Below, piece after piece: positions 25,126-33,746 of a stretch of DNA of 64,000 nucleotides (positions are counted from its first letter, which is position 1; every line of letters begins with the position of its first letter). A program made the position numbers and the translations under genes. The stretch is from Halomonas sp. GFAJ-1 (GTDB lineage Bacteria; Pseudomonadota; Gammaproteobacteria; Pseudomonadales; Halomonadaceae). The notes under the pieces are model-generated. The model was not told the DNA's origin. It did no database searches and saw nothing but the letters and a program-made list of their open reading frames with translations. The stretch lies in the NCBI GenBank assembly GCA_002966495.1, contig CP016490.1, forward strand, positions 2,976,001 to 3,040,000, read 5' to 3'.

Positions 25126-25759
25126 TCTTATTTTACAAGCCACGCTGGATACGCTTTATATGGTGGCGATATCAGGGTTAATCTCAACACTGATTGGCCT
25201 GCCGCTTGGGGTCATGCTCTACGCAACACGCCCACGGCAAATTTTAGCCATGCCGGTGCTTAATCAGGTGCTAGGCATTGTTACTAATATTGGCCGCTCA
25301 ATTCCCTTCATTATCCTTATGGTTGCGATTATTCCTTTCACCCGCATGCTAGTGGGCACATCTATTGGCATCAACGCCGCTTCGGTTCCGCTAACCATTG
25401 CCGCCATACCTTTCGTTGCGCGGTTAATAGAAGGGGCACTTAATGAAATCTCCCCCGGCCTGATTGAATCGGCGCAGTCCATGGGCGCAACGCCTTGGCA
25501 AATCATTTGCAAGGTGCTTATCCCTGAAGCAAGGGGCGGCATTATTACAGGCTTAACAATTACTCTGGTTACCCTGGTTAGCTACTCTGCTATGGCCGGC
25601 GCTGTGGGCGGCGGCGGGCTTGGCGATCTTGGCATTCGCTATGGCTACAATCGCTTCAACCCAACCATCATGCTCATCACCGTCGTTATTTTGGTGGTGA
25701 TGGTGCAGGGCTTCCAAAGCCTGGGCGATTATTTGGTGCGTAAAAGCGACCGGAAATAG
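25106..25759 (+). CDS. metI: Methionine ABC transporter permease
   Basis: 217-residue inner-membrane permease with five predicted helices. The coupling motif GLIESAQSMGATPWQIICKVLIPEARGGI is the EAA loop that docks on MetN. It starts inside the metN 3' end (20-base overlap), a sign of translational coupling; Met5 at 25118 is an alternative start. metQ follows after about 100 bases. Confidence 0.96.
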   Translation: MSSAMFNLILQATLDTLYMVAISGLISTLIGLPLGVMLYATRPRQILAMPVLNQVLGIVTNIGRSIPFIILMVAIIPFTRMLVGTSIGINAASVPLTIAAIPFVARLIEGALNEISPGLIESAQSMGATPWQIICKVLIPEARGGIITGLTITLVTLVSYSAMAGAVGGGGLGDLGIRYGYNRFNPTIMLITVVILVVMVQGFQSLGDYLVRKSDRK

Positions 25760-25862
25760 CCATACGAAGACATGCCACAAATATAACTAAAACGCATTAG
25801 ACATTTGTTTTTTATTACCTCATTATTGGATCAGCTTCCAATAACGCTCCAGGAGAAACGCT

Positions 25863-26654
25863 ATGCAAAAAGTCATTATCGGCAGTCTCACCGCCCTTGC
25901 CTTAGCCATTAATGTCGCCAACGCTGAAACACGCACCATCAAGATGGGCACCGTGGCAGGCCCAGAAACTGAAGTGATGGAAGTAGCGGCTCGAATTGCA
26001 AAAGAAGAGTTCGACCTAAACGTCGAAATCATTGAGTTCACTGATTACGTTACCCCTAACGCCGCCTTAGCCGACGGCAGCCTTGACGCTAACGCCTATC
26101 AGCACGAACCCTACCTACAGGCGATGGTAAACGACCGCGGATATGACCTTGCGATTGCAGGTTACACGTTCGTCTACCCTATTGGCGCATACTCTGAAAA
26201 GCATGACAGTATCGATGATCTACCCAATGGCGCGCAGATTGCCCTGCCCAACGACCCCTCTAACGAAGGCCGTGCGCTGATACTGATGCACAACAAGGGG
26301 CTAATCACGCTGAATGACCCTAGCAACCTTGAAGCTACCCCCATTGATATCGCGGAAAATCCGCGCAACTTCCGCTTCCGGGAAATTGAAGCAGCGCAGT
26401 TGCCCCGCGTACTGCCCGATGTTGACCTTGCCTTCATTAATAACACCTTTGCTCAGCCAGCAGGCCTGCATCTTGATGACGCGCTGATTAAAGAAGGCCC
26501 AGAGTCTCCCTACGTAAACTTGATTGCCGTGCGCGGAGGGGATGAAGAGCGCGAAGATATCCGCCAGCTAGTAGATGCTTACCAGCGTGATGAAGTTATC
26601 GCTAAAGCTGAAGAGCTGTTCAAAGGCGGCGCTGTACCGGGCTGGATCGAGTAA
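25863..26654 (+). CDS. metQ: Methionine-binding protein MetQ, without lipobox
   Basis: 263-residue periplasmic substrate-binding protein of the NlpA/MetQ family. The motifs IKMGTVAGPETEVMEVAA, VEIIEFTDYVTPNAALADGSLDANAYQHEPYL and PNDPSNEGRALILM are typical of methionine receptors. The signal peptide (residues 1-21) ends in NVANA before ETR, a signal peptidase I site. I see no Cys anywhere in the protein, so it is not a lipoprotein as MetQ usually is, and should be soluble in the periplasm. AGGAG precedes the ATG. Strong terminator after the gene. Confidence 0.93.
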   Translation: MQKVIIGSLTALALAINVANAETRTIKMGTVAGPETEVMEVAARIAKEEFDLNVEIIEFTDYVTPNAALADGSLDANAYQHEPYLQAMVNDRGYDLAIAGYTFVYPIGAYSEKHDSIDDLPNGAQIALPNDPSNEGRALILMHNKGLITLNDPSNLEATPIDIAENPRNFRFREIEAAQLPRVLPDVDLAFINNTFAQPAGLHLDDALIKEGPESPYVNLIAVRGGDEEREDIRQLVDAYQRDEVIAKAEELFKGGAVPGWIE

Positions 26655-26686
26655 TTTCAGCCTCAAAGCACGCTGCATGTCACTAG

Positions 26687-26722
26687 CATCAGGCCAGCCT
26701 AAGGGCTGGCCTGATGTGTTTT
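26687..26722 (+). terminator. Terminator of the metNIQ operon
   Basis: CATCAGGCCAGCC (26687-26699) pairs along 13 bases with GGCTGGCCTGATG (26704-26716) around TAAG, followed by TGTTTT. It closes the methionine transport operon. Confidence 0.85.
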
Positions 26723-26761
26723 ACCTCTTTCTATTTTAACCGCTTTAACCCAGGAGTCAGT

Positions 26762-27241
26762 ATGGCCGCTGTGGATTATGCGCTGCTCAACCGCCAGCTT
26801 GAGTCACTGTTAGATACCCGGGACTGGTTAACCAACAGTGCCCAAACCTGCGCGTTTATTTACCAAGCCATTGGCGAGCTCAATTGGGTAGGTTTTTACC
26901 TGCAGCGCCAGCCCAATGTGCTTAGTCTAGGCCCTTTTCAAGGAAAGCCAGCCTGCAACCCTATTCCCTTCAATAAAGGGGTATGTGGTGCCGCCGCACG
27001 ACAGCAAACAACCCAACGTATTGACGATGTTCACGCTATTGCCGACCACATTGCCTGCGATTCAGCGTCACGCTCAGAGTTGGTTATTCCCGTTATCGTA
27101 GATAACACATTATGGGGAGTACTTGATCTGGATAGCCCGCAGCACACTCGCTTTAGCCAAGAAGACCAAGCTGGAATGGAAGCGCTAGTGGCTACTTTTA
27201 TAAGCCAAACCGACCTTCCTTGCGCGACCAACAACGACTAG
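26762..27241 (+). CDS. msrC: Free methionine-(R)-sulfoxide reductase (GAF domain)
   Basis: 159-residue single GAF domain of the fRMsr type, which reduces free methionine-R-sulfoxide. The catalytic and resolving cysteines are in KPACNPIPFNKGVCGAA, followed by IDDVHAIADHIACDSASRSELVIPV with a third Cys, the full pattern of the family. ATG 26762 has AGGAG in good position; the frame also opens upstream at 26714 inside the metQ terminator. Its place behind metNIQ suits a methionine theme, but the terminator suggests separate transcription. Confidence 0.92.
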   Translation: MAAVDYALLNRQLESLLDTRDWLTNSAQTCAFIYQAIGELNWVGFYLQRQPNVLSLGPFQGKPACNPIPFNKGVCGAAARQQTTQRIDDVHAIADHIACDSASRSELVIPVIVDNTLWGVLDLDSPQHTRFSQEDQAGMEALVATFISQTDLPCATNND

Positions 27242-27258
27242 CGCCCGCCTACCGACAC

Positions 27259-27294
27259 AAAAAAACGCCCCGTTCAAAGAACGAGGCGTTTTTA
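27259..27294. terminator. Bidirectional terminator between msrC and the tRNA-Val genes
   Basis: AACGCCCCGTTC and GAACGAGGCGTT form a stem with one mismatch; a run of A lies on the left and a run of T on the right. It serves msrC from the left and the tRNA transcript from the right. Confidence 0.9.
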
Positions 27295-27302
27295 TCGAAT
27301 CT

Positions 27303-27379
27303 TGGTAGGACCAGGCGGATTTGAACCGCCGACCTCCACGATGTCAACGTGGCGCTCTAACCAACTGAGCTATGGTCCT
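27303..27379 (-). tRNA. tRNA-Val (anticodon GAC), copy 2
   Basis: 77 bases with encoded CCA. The acceptor AGGACCA/TGGTCCT pairs along seven bases, the anticodon arm is CCACG-TTGACAT-CGTGG giving anticodon GAC, and the T arm is CGGCGG-TTCAAAT-CCGCCTG. The downstream one of two identical-looking genes spaced 97 bases apart; reads GUC and GUU codons. Confidence 0.97.
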
Positions 27380-27399
27380 GTAAAAAAGGCTGCATGCAT

Positions 27400-27476
27400 T
27401 GGTAGGACCAGGCGGATTTGAACCGCCGACCTCCACGATGTCAACGTGGCGCTCTAACCAACTGAGCTATGGTCCT
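27400..27476 (-). tRNA. tRNA-Val (anticodon GAC), copy 1
   Basis: Same 77-base sequence, cloverleaf, GAC anticodon and encoded CCA as the gene at 27303-27379. It is the promoter-proximal copy, and 20 bases separate the two, so they are processed from one transcript. Confidence 0.97.
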
Positions 27477-27494
27477 GCTGTGCAACGGATGCGT

Positions 27495-27522
27495 ATTCTA
27501 CGGCTTCATAGCTGAATTGCAA
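27495..27522 (-). promoter_or_regulatory. Probable promoter of the tRNA-Val pair
   Basis: On the minus strand TTGCAA (27517-27522), a 16-base spacer and TAGAAT (27495-27500) stand 18 bases before the first tRNA. A GC-containing stretch follows the -10, as is common in stable-RNA promoters. Confidence 0.6.
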
Positions 27523-27651
27523 GCTGTTTTTAAGTTTCTCAAGGGCAAAACTAAGGCGTTAAAAGGAAAAAAACGCGCTAATATCAGTGCTCATCTACCC
27601 AGGTAGCTACTCTAAACACACGTGCTCACGCCGAATCGCAATGCATCGGTT

Positions 27652-29028
27652 CTACTCAGGCACTCCCCCTTTCGTGAGTTCGGCGGGATCTAGCAACCGC
27701 TCAAGCGTTTTTCGGTCGAGATCCGTCTCTTCTTCCGCCACATCAATAATTGGCCGCCCAGCGTGATAGGCTTTTTTGGCAATCGCAGCTGCCGCGTTAT
27801 AGCCAATAGTACTATTTAGCGCGGTGACCAAAATAGGGTTACGCGCCAGCGGCTCTTGCAGATTATCTTCCCTTACTTTAAACGTTGCGATAGCACGCTC
27901 GGCAAGTAGGCGTGACGCATTACTCATCAGTGTAATCGACGTTAGTAGGTTAGAGACTACTAGCGGCAACATAACATTAAGCTGGAAATTACCACTTTGC
28001 CCTGCCACGGTAATCGCTGCATCCAACCCGATTACCTGAGCGGCTGCTTGGGCCGCTGACTCCGGTATCACCGGGTTTACTTTTCCAGGCATGATGGAAC
28101 TGCCTGGCTGCAACGCCTCTAACTCAATCTCGCCTAACCCCGCCAGTGGCCCCGAATTCATCCAGCGTAAGTCGTTGGCAATTTTCATAACGACGCATGC
28201 CAACCCCTTAAGCTGTCCCGACAACTCTACAGCGGCATCCTGAGACGAAAGGCTGGCAAAGAAACTATCGTTTGGCGTGAATGTGAGTCCGGTTTGCTGG
28301 CTAAGCTCACTTGCCATTTTTTCGGCAAACCCTGCGGGGGCGTTAATGCCTGTACCTACCGCGGTGCCACCCTGAGCCAGCCAGCACAGCCGTTGCATCG
28401 CGCTGTCAAACCGCTCAATGGCCTGGCTAACTTGGCTCGACCAAGCACCCAACTCTTGGTCCATACGCAGTGGCATGGCATCCATTAAGTGGGTCCGGCC
28501 TGTTTTAACCACATGTGCGAGAGCTTCACCACGTTGATCAATGGTATCGCGTAATGTTAGTAGTGCCGGACGCAACGACGCCTGCACGGCAATGGCGGCT
28601 GAAAGGTGAATAGCCGTGGGTATAACATCATTACTCGACTGCCCCATATTAACGTGGTCATTCGGCGTAACTTCCAAGCCTTCGCGGGACGCGAGCGTCG
28701 CCAACACCTCATTGACATTCATATTGGTGGAGGTACCAGAACCTGTTTGATAAACATCAATAGGAAACTGATCATCATGCTCACCATTGATCACTGAATT
28801 TGCAGCTTTTTCAATCGCATTTGCACGTGTTTCATCCAGCAGCCCCAACTGGTGGTTAGTGCGCGCTGCGGCCAACTTTATGCGCGCAACCGCATGCACA
28901 AAGGCCGCAGGCATAGGCATGCCAGAAACCGGAAAATTATTAATAGCCCGCTGGGTTTGAGCACCATAAAGAGCGTTAGCTGGCACCTCTAACTCGCCCA
29001 TACTGTCTCGCTCAATGCGCATATTCAT
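27652..29028 (-). CDS. fumC: Class II fumarate hydratase
   Basis: 458-residue oxygen-stable fumarase that interconverts fumarate and malate in the TCA cycle. The superfamily signature GSSIMPGKVNP, the NVNEVLA and TGRTHLMDAMPLRM segments, and SSNDVIPTA are intact. ATG 29028 has AGGAG six bases upstream; the frame stays open to 29127 but the extra residues are not family-like. It stands alone, divergent from a phasin gene. Confidence 0.95.
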   Translation of the reverse strand: MNMRIERDSMGELEVPANALYGAQTQRAINNFPVSGMPMPAAFVHAVARIKLAAARTNHQLGLLDETRANAIEKAANSVINGEHDDQFPIDVYQTGSGTSTNMNVNEVLATLASREGLEVTPNDHVNMGQSSNDVIPTAIHLSAAIAVQASLRPALLTLRDTIDQRGEALAHVVKTGRTHLMDAMPLRMDQELGAWSSQVSQAIERFDSAMQRLCWLAQGGTAVGTGINAPAGFAEKMASELSQQTGLTFTPNDSFFASLSSQDAAVELSGQLKGLACVVMKIANDLRWMNSGPLAGLGEIELEALQPGSSIMPGKVNPVIPESAAQAAAQVIGLDAAITVAGQSGNFQLNVMLPLVVSNLLTSITLMSNASRLLAERAIATFKVREDNLQEPLARNPILVTALNSTIGYNAAAAIAKKAYHAGRPIIDVAEEETDLDRKTLERLLDPAELTKGGVPE

Positions 29029-29349
29029 AATCTCACTCCTAGGTGGTAAACAGGGGATAAAAAGCTGAGCGTCTGCTGACGCTATCATTATTTCTAACCT
29101 AGTTGTCCCATTCGCATAGGTAAACACTGAGCTAAGAGAATGTTGATGGACTCCCTGTCAAACGTAAGACGAACCACATGTTGCACTGCACAAAACTAGC
29201 TGTTATGCTGCAACGCAAGATCAACGAATCAGCTGCGGTGAACGCTTTACATGTAACCGTCGCTGAATAACCCACACTAACCGGCTCTGCTTGAAGCCAA
29301 TAAGCACTAGCAGTTTCGATTAGTGAGTAACGGCACAGGAGTGTTTACT
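29029..29349. other. Divergent promoter region between fumC and the phasin gene
   Basis: 321 bases without a gene. On the + strand around 29180-29220 there is a TGC-rich patch: GTTGCACTGCAC, and about 30 bases later GCTGCAAC. The outer GTTGC and GCAAC form an inverted repeat. A weak promoter with TTGCAC and TATGCT 17 bases apart lies inside it. PhaR-type regulators bind TGC/GCA repeats near phasin genes in other bacteria, so this may be such an operator; the evidence is thin. Confidence 0.35.
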
Positions 29350-29724
29350 ATGACGACTTTCAATACGAATGAAATGAACCAGCAGTTTGATAACTTTTTT
29401 ATGGCTCCCCTTCGCGCTTACACTGCACTGAGCATTGACTACTCTGAAAAGATGTTGAATGCCCAGATGGATGCCAACAAGGCTTACGTTGATACTGGCA
29501 TCGCACAAATGCGTCAGCTGTTAAGCGTTAAAGACGCTGAAGGCCTTCGCGGCTACATGGAAAGCCAGCAGAAAGTTGCTAAAGAGCTAGCCGAGCGCGT
29601 TAAGGGCGATACCGATAAAGTTGTTTCTTTGCAGCAGGACTTTTTGCAAAAAAGCCAAAAGCTGACTGAACAGAGTGTTAAGCAGGCTCAAACAGCTGCC
29701 AGCTCAATGAGCAAAACCGCTTAA
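29350..29724 (+). CDS. phaP: Phasin family protein
   Basis: 124-residue amphipathic, helix-rich protein (MTTFNTNEMNQQFDNFFMAPLR ...), with a phasin_2-like pattern: an aromatic N-terminal segment followed by heptad-like helices (YMESQQKVAKELAERVKGDTDKVVSLQQDFLQKSQ described at residues about 70-105). Phasins coat polyhydroxyalkanoate granules in the cytoplasm and control their size. AGGAG precedes ATG 29350. No PHA synthase is in the window, so the link to storage rests on the family alone. A terminator follows. Confidence 0.85.
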   Translation: MTTFNTNEMNQQFDNFFMAPLRAYTALSIDYSEKMLNAQMDANKAYVDTGIAQMRQLLSVKDAEGLRGYMESQQKVAKELAERVKGDTDKVVSLQQDFLQKSQKLTEQSVKQAQTAASSMSKTA

Positions 29725-29780
29725 GCAGTCAACACTGCTTAGCGTTTGCCATAACGCAGCCGGTTAATGCTTAAGAATTA

Positions 29781-29813
29781 AAACCCTCGCCAGTTTGTTG
29801 GCGGGGGTTTTTA
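29781..29813. terminator. Terminator after the phasin gene, shared with hda
   Basis: CCCTCGCCA (29784-29792) pairs with TGGCGGGGG (29799-29807) and five T residues follow. The hda stop codon on the other strand overlaps the T tract; A residues on the left side let the hairpin serve both directions. Confidence 0.85.
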
Positions 29814-30515
29814 CCAATTTAGGGCTGACTTTACGAAGGGAATAGTAAGCTTACGCTTAGCAGACAACGACGCTTGATCTAACGTTTCCAGCGCCCGGCA
29901 CAGCTCGCCCAATTCTCTTGGGCCACGATGCAATATATAGCGCCCCACATCCTCGGGTAGCTGCATACCACGTACATTGGCCCGTAGTTTTAACGCCCCT
30001 AACCGCTCAGCGTCGTCTAAGGGATTTAGATGAAAGGTAACCCCCCAGGTTAGTCGAGAGGCTAAATCTGGCAGCACTACCTCTAACTGCCTTGGGGGTG
30101 AGCTGGAAGCGATAATCAACGCTTTACCCGCATCCCGCAGACGATTAAACGCATGGAATAGTGCCTCCTCCCAACGCTTACGTCCTACCACGTACTCCAA
30201 ATCATCAATGGCTACTAGGTCTAGGCGCTCAATTTCTTCAAGCATTAATGGCGGAAAATGACCAAGATCAGCAAGGGGTAAATAGAGCGCACGCTTATCC
30301 GCATCAGAGGCTGCGTGACAAGCCGCTTGCAAGAGGTGGCTACGCCCACTGCCTGGCGCACCCCACAGGTATAAAAACGGCTCGGCCTCAGGTTGAAGCT
30401 GACGGGTAAAGTACTCGACTAATGCAGCGTTAGCGCTTGAGACATAGTAATTATTAAACGTCGCATCATCTCGCACCCCCACCCCTAGCGGTAGCTGCGC
30501 CGGCACTCGGCTCAT
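29811..30515 (-). CDS. hda: DnaA regulatory inactivator Hda
   Basis: 234-residue AAA+ protein homologous to the DnaA ATPase domain; with the sliding clamp it promotes hydrolysis of DnaA-bound ATP and so prevents reinitiation. The clamp-binding motif QLPLGV lies at residues 7-12. The P-loop GAPGSGRSHLLQA is a modified Walker A, and VAIDDLEYV is Walker B. AGGGAG precedes a double ATG (30518 and 30515); the second has better spacing. The start overlaps the stop of the PerM-like gene, so they are coupled. Confidence 0.93.
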   Translation of the reverse strand: MSRVPAQLPLGVGVRDDATFNNYYVSSANAALVEYFTRQLQPEAEPFLYLWGAPGSGRSHLLQAACHAASDADKRALYLPLADLGHFPPLMLEEIERLDLVAIDDLEYVVGRKRWEEALFHAFNRLRDAGKALIIASSSPPRQLEVVLPDLASRLTWGVTFHLNPLDDAERLGALKLRANVRGMQLPEDVGRYILHRGPRELGELCRALETLDQASLSAKRKLTIPFVKSALNW

Positions 30516-31624
30516 CATGACTCCCTATCGTCGTAAAGACCAAGCCCATCATGGCGTGCTGGATGTTCTAATGAGCTTTGTTCAGCATCATAAAGGGCAC
30601 TGTCTTTGTAGCAATCCTTAACTTCTCGCAGAAGAACCATAATAACAGCTGCTGCAGGAAGGGCTAATAGTACGCCAGTTAGCCCGAAAAGGTTACCGCC
30701 AGCCAATACAGCAAAAATAACCGCGACAGGGTGCAAGCCAATTTTATCGCCCAACAACTTTGGCTGCAGCACGGCGCTCTCTACAATTTGCCCCGCGGTG
30801 AATACCGCCAATACACCCAGCAGCGGCCACCATGAATCAAATTGAAACAGAGCAACAATTAGCGCAATCCCCAGCCCTACAATAAATCCTAGGAACGGCA
30901 CGATACTCACCAGCCCTGAAACAACGCCGATCAGTAAGCCAAAGTTGAGCCCCATTACCGTCAAACCTAGGGCGTAGATAATACCCAAACACAGCATGAC
31001 CAGCAGCTGCCCGCGTAAAAACGCCGATAGGACATCATCGCAACGTTTAGCTAAACGATACGTTTCATCGACCCACTGCCGCGGGATTAAGTCCGCAATG
31101 CTTGCCAGCAGACGGCTCCAGTCAAGTAATAAGTAAAAGGTTACGACTGGAATGAGCGCAACGTAGGTAATCCACGTAGCAAAAGCCATTCCCGAGCGGC
31201 CAATTTGTCCCAATGCTTGGGCTAAATACCCGCCTGCATCTTGCCAGTGCTCCGAGAGCGTCTCCTGCACATTATCCAACTCAGCACGGACGTCGTAACC
31301 TGTCCACTCCTGCACCTGGGGCGCCAGCACATTTTCAAACCATTCGAAAACACCGGGAACCGCATCACCCAACTGCTTTATCTGCTGCACAATAAGAGGT
31401 ATGAAAATAAGCATACTGATCGCTAGCACCAGCAAAATGATTAAAAACACGCTAGAGACTGCCAGCGGCCGATTCATTCCCCACCGCTGAAAGCGATTGG
31501 CAATTGGATCAAATAGATAGGCAATTATCATTCCAGCAATAAACGGCATCAGCATTGCATCCAGCAAATACACTAGCCCCACTAGCAGCAACAATATAAC
31601 GACGCCCCACCACGAATTTCGCAT
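30515..31624 (-). CDS. AI-2E family (PerM-like) transporter
   Basis: 369-residue inner-membrane protein with about eight hydrophobic segments and the usual family layout: paired N-terminal helices, a soluble segment around residues 95-140, then a C-terminal helix bundle with GLVSIVPFLGFIVGL and AGQIVESAVLQPKLLGDKIGLHPVAVIFAVLAGG described near 270-310. The family contains autoinducer-2 exporters and Na+/H+ antiporters; the actual substrate is unknown here. ATG 31624 has a strong AGGAGGGAG site; a GTG at 31660 is possible. Pseudomonas has the same hda-perM-purM order. Confidence 0.88.
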   Translation of the reverse strand: MRNSWWGVVILLLLVGLVYLLDAMLMPFIAGMIIAYLFDPIANRFQRWGMNRPLAVSSVFLIILLVLAISMLIFIPLIVQQIKQLGDAVPGVFEWFENVLAPQVQEWTGYDVRAELDNVQETLSEHWQDAGGYLAQALGQIGRSGMAFATWITYVALIPVVTFYLLLDWSRLLASIADLIPRQWVDETYRLAKRCDDVLSAFLRGQLLVMLCLGIIYALGLTVMGLNFGLLIGVVSGLVSIVPFLGFIVGLGIALIVALFQFDSWWPLLGVLAVFTAGQIVESAVLQPKLLGDKIGLHPVAVIFAVLAGGNLFGLTGVLLALPAAAVIMVLLREVKDCYKDSALYDAEQSSLEHPARHDGLGLYDDRES

Positions 31625-31844
31625 TCTGTTTGTCTCCCTCCTGGATAGATGGTTAGCCACCTAGCACGCTGAATGATGAGCGGCTTAGCGTTTGAATAGT
31701 AACAAAAGTAGCGCCTCACGCATCGGATAACGCCACTCATCGATGCGGCTTACGCCTCTGGATGGTACAATCCGCCCGTTATTGCCCCAGCACTGGCCAA
31801 TTCGCCAGCACTACCGCACTGCTATAGGCTTCACAGGACCTGTC

Positions 31845-32924
31845 ATGACCGAGACCTCCACTTCTCAGGCTACTCCTTCACTCAGCTATAAAGACGCAGG
31901 TGTCGATATTGATGCCGGCAACGCGCTGGTTGAACGCATCAAACACGTTGCTAAACGCACTTCACGCCCTGAAGTGATGGGCGGGCTAGGAGGCTTTGGC
32001 GCGCTTTGTGAGCTGCCTGCAGGCTATAAGCAACCCGTTCTAGTATCCGGAACCGATGGCGTAGGTACCAAGCTGCGGCTTGCTATGGATCTTGGCAAGC
32101 ATGACACCATTGGCATCGATTTAGTGGCAATGTGCGTCAACGATTTGATTGTAGCCGGCGCCGAACCCCTGCTGTTTCTAGACTACTATGCCACGGGCAA
32201 GCTGGATGTGGATATCGCCGCTGATGTTGTCACAGGCATTGGTGCAGGCTGCGAACAGGCTGGCTGCGCCCTTGTAGGTGGCGAAACGGCTGAAATGCCT
32301 GGCATGTATGAAGGCAATGACTACGACTTGGCAGGCTTCTGCGTTGGCGTGGTTGAAAAAGCTGACATTTTAGATGGTAGCAAGGTCGGTGAAGGCGACG
32401 TTTTGCTTGGGTTGGCTTCTTCCGGCCCTCACTCCAACGGCTATTCGCTTATCCGCAAAATTTTAGACGTCAGCAATGCATCGCTGGACGAAACGGTTGA
32501 TGGCAAGCCCCTGGGCGATGCGTTGATGGCTCCAACCCGTATCTACGTAAAATCGCTGCTATCGATGATGCGCGGCACCGATATTCCGGTGCACGCGCTT
32601 TCGCATATTACGGGTGGCGGTTTACTGGAAAATATTCCCCGTGTTCTTCCAGACAGCCTGGCTGCCGAAGTTGACCTTTCTACTTGGCAGCGCCCAGAGG
32701 TTTTTAACTGGTTACAGGCTAAGGGCAACGTTAACGAAGCCGAAATGCATCGTGTGCTCAACTGCGGTATCGGCATGGTTGTTGTAGTGCCCGCTGAGCA
32801 GGCGAAAAATGCCATGGCTCACCTTCAAGCCCAAGGCGAAACGGTCTACCAGATCGGGCAAATTATTGCACGCCAAGGGGAAGCCGTTGTGCTCCAGAAC
32901 GGATTGGAGAACTCTCCGGCATGA
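31845..32924 (+). CDS. purM: Phosphoribosylformylglycinamidine cyclo-ligase
   Basis: 359-residue AIR synthetase, fifth step of purine synthesis, using ATP to close the imidazole ring. Motifs: SYKDAGVDIDAGNALVERIK at the N terminus, VSGTDGVGTKL, MCVNDLIVAGAEPLLFLDYYA, VGGETAEMPGMY and HITGGGLLENIPRVLP. ATG 31845 has AGGA before it; the frame is open from 31743 but the extra sequence is not conserved. The last four bases overlap the purN start (ATGA). Confidence 0.97.
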   Translation: MTETSTSQATPSLSYKDAGVDIDAGNALVERIKHVAKRTSRPEVMGGLGGFGALCELPAGYKQPVLVSGTDGVGTKLRLAMDLGKHDTIGIDLVAMCVNDLIVAGAEPLLFLDYYATGKLDVDIAADVVTGIGAGCEQAGCALVGGETAEMPGMYEGNDYDLAGFCVGVVEKADILDGSKVGEGDVLLGLASSGPHSNGYSLIRKILDVSNASLDETVDGKPLGDALMAPTRIYVKSLLSMMRGTDIPVHALSHITGGGLLENIPRVLPDSLAAEVDLSTWQRPEVFNWLQAKGNVNEAEMHRVLNCGIGMVVVVPAEQAKNAMAHLQAQGETVYQIGQIIARQGEAVVLQNGLENSPA

Positions 32925-33664
32925 GCAGCACCGAGTATCAAAGCGACACCCTGAATGGCATGACACCAGAGCCTGCCGAAGCACGTCGCATAGTGGTTTT
33001 GATTTCTGGTAGCGGCAGCAATCTACAGGCACTTATCGACGCCCAAAGCCATGACCGCCTGAGCGGTGAGATTGTAGCGGTTATCTCGAACGAGCCCGGT
33101 GCCTACGGTCTCAAGCGTGCCCATGAAGCCGGCATTGAAGCCGTTGCACTGCCGCACCGGGAATACGATAGCCGTGAAGCGTATGACGGTGCGTTAATCA
33201 AGGTCATTGAGCGCCACGAGCCTGATGTCATTGTACTCGCTGGCTTTATGCGCATCTTATCGCCGCGGTTTGTGCAGCGTTTTTTAGGCAAGATGCTCAA
33301 TATACATCCCTCGCTACTGCCCGCTTACCAAGGGCTCAATACCCATGCGCGGGCACTCGCAGATGGCGTTTCTCATCACGGCTGTAGCGTCCACTTCGTC
33401 ACCGAAGAGCTAGATGGTGGCCCTGTAGTGCTGCAAGCAGAGTTAAACGTGACACAGTATGACACGGAGGAAACCCTGAAAGAGAAGGTCCACGCTCGCG
33501 AGCATCTTATTTTGCCTATTGCCGTCGATTGGTTCCTTCAGGGCCGACTGCAGTTCAGTGCTGACGGCGCGTCTATGGATGGCCATCCGCTGCCGCCCTA
33601 CGGTATGCGCTTATCCCATGCCGATGCTGCAGAAGAGCTCGATGAGGACATCGAACACAGCTAG
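32921..33664 (+). CDS. purN: Phosphoribosylglycinamide formyltransferase
   Basis: 247-residue folate-dependent GAR transformylase, third step of purine synthesis. The GSGSNLQALID phosphate loop, LAGFMRILSPRFV, NIHPSLLPAYQG and VHFVTEELDGGPVV (catalytic Asn, His and Asp) are intact. It is about 35 residues longer than the E. coli enzyme, with an N-terminal extension of about 20 and an acidic C-terminal tail. ATG 32921 overlaps purM; Met14 or so (NGMTPEP) is a possible shorter start. Confidence 0.95.
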   Translation: MSSTEYQSDTLNGMTPEPAEARRIVVLISGSGSNLQALIDAQSHDRLSGEIVAVISNEPGAYGLKRAHEAGIEAVALPHREYDSREAYDGALIKVIERHEPDVIVLAGFMRILSPRFVQRFLGKMLNIHPSLLPAYQGLNTHARALADGVSHHGCSVHFVTEELDGGPVVLQAELNVTQYDTEETLKEKVHAREHLILPIAVDWFLQGRLQFSADGASMDGHPLPPYGMRLSHADAAEELDEDIEHS

Positions 33665-33680
33665 TCCGCTATAACGCCAT

Positions 33681-33731
33681 AAAAAAACGCCTTACTGCTC
33701 CACTTATGACGGAGTATTTAAGGCGTTTTTT
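33681..33731. terminator. Bidirectional terminator between purN and dcd
   Basis: AAAAAACGCCTTA and TAAGGCGTTTTTT form a long stem, with an inner CTCC/GGAG pair. The flanking A and T runs serve both convergent genes. Confidence 0.9.
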
Positions 33732-33746
33732 GTTACAGGCAATAAA

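Noticed and set aside
27303..27476. Tandem tRNA-Val genes as an integration site
   Set aside because: Both copies are complete and no integrase, direct repeat of a tRNA 3' end or foreign gene lies next to them; a simple duplication is enough.
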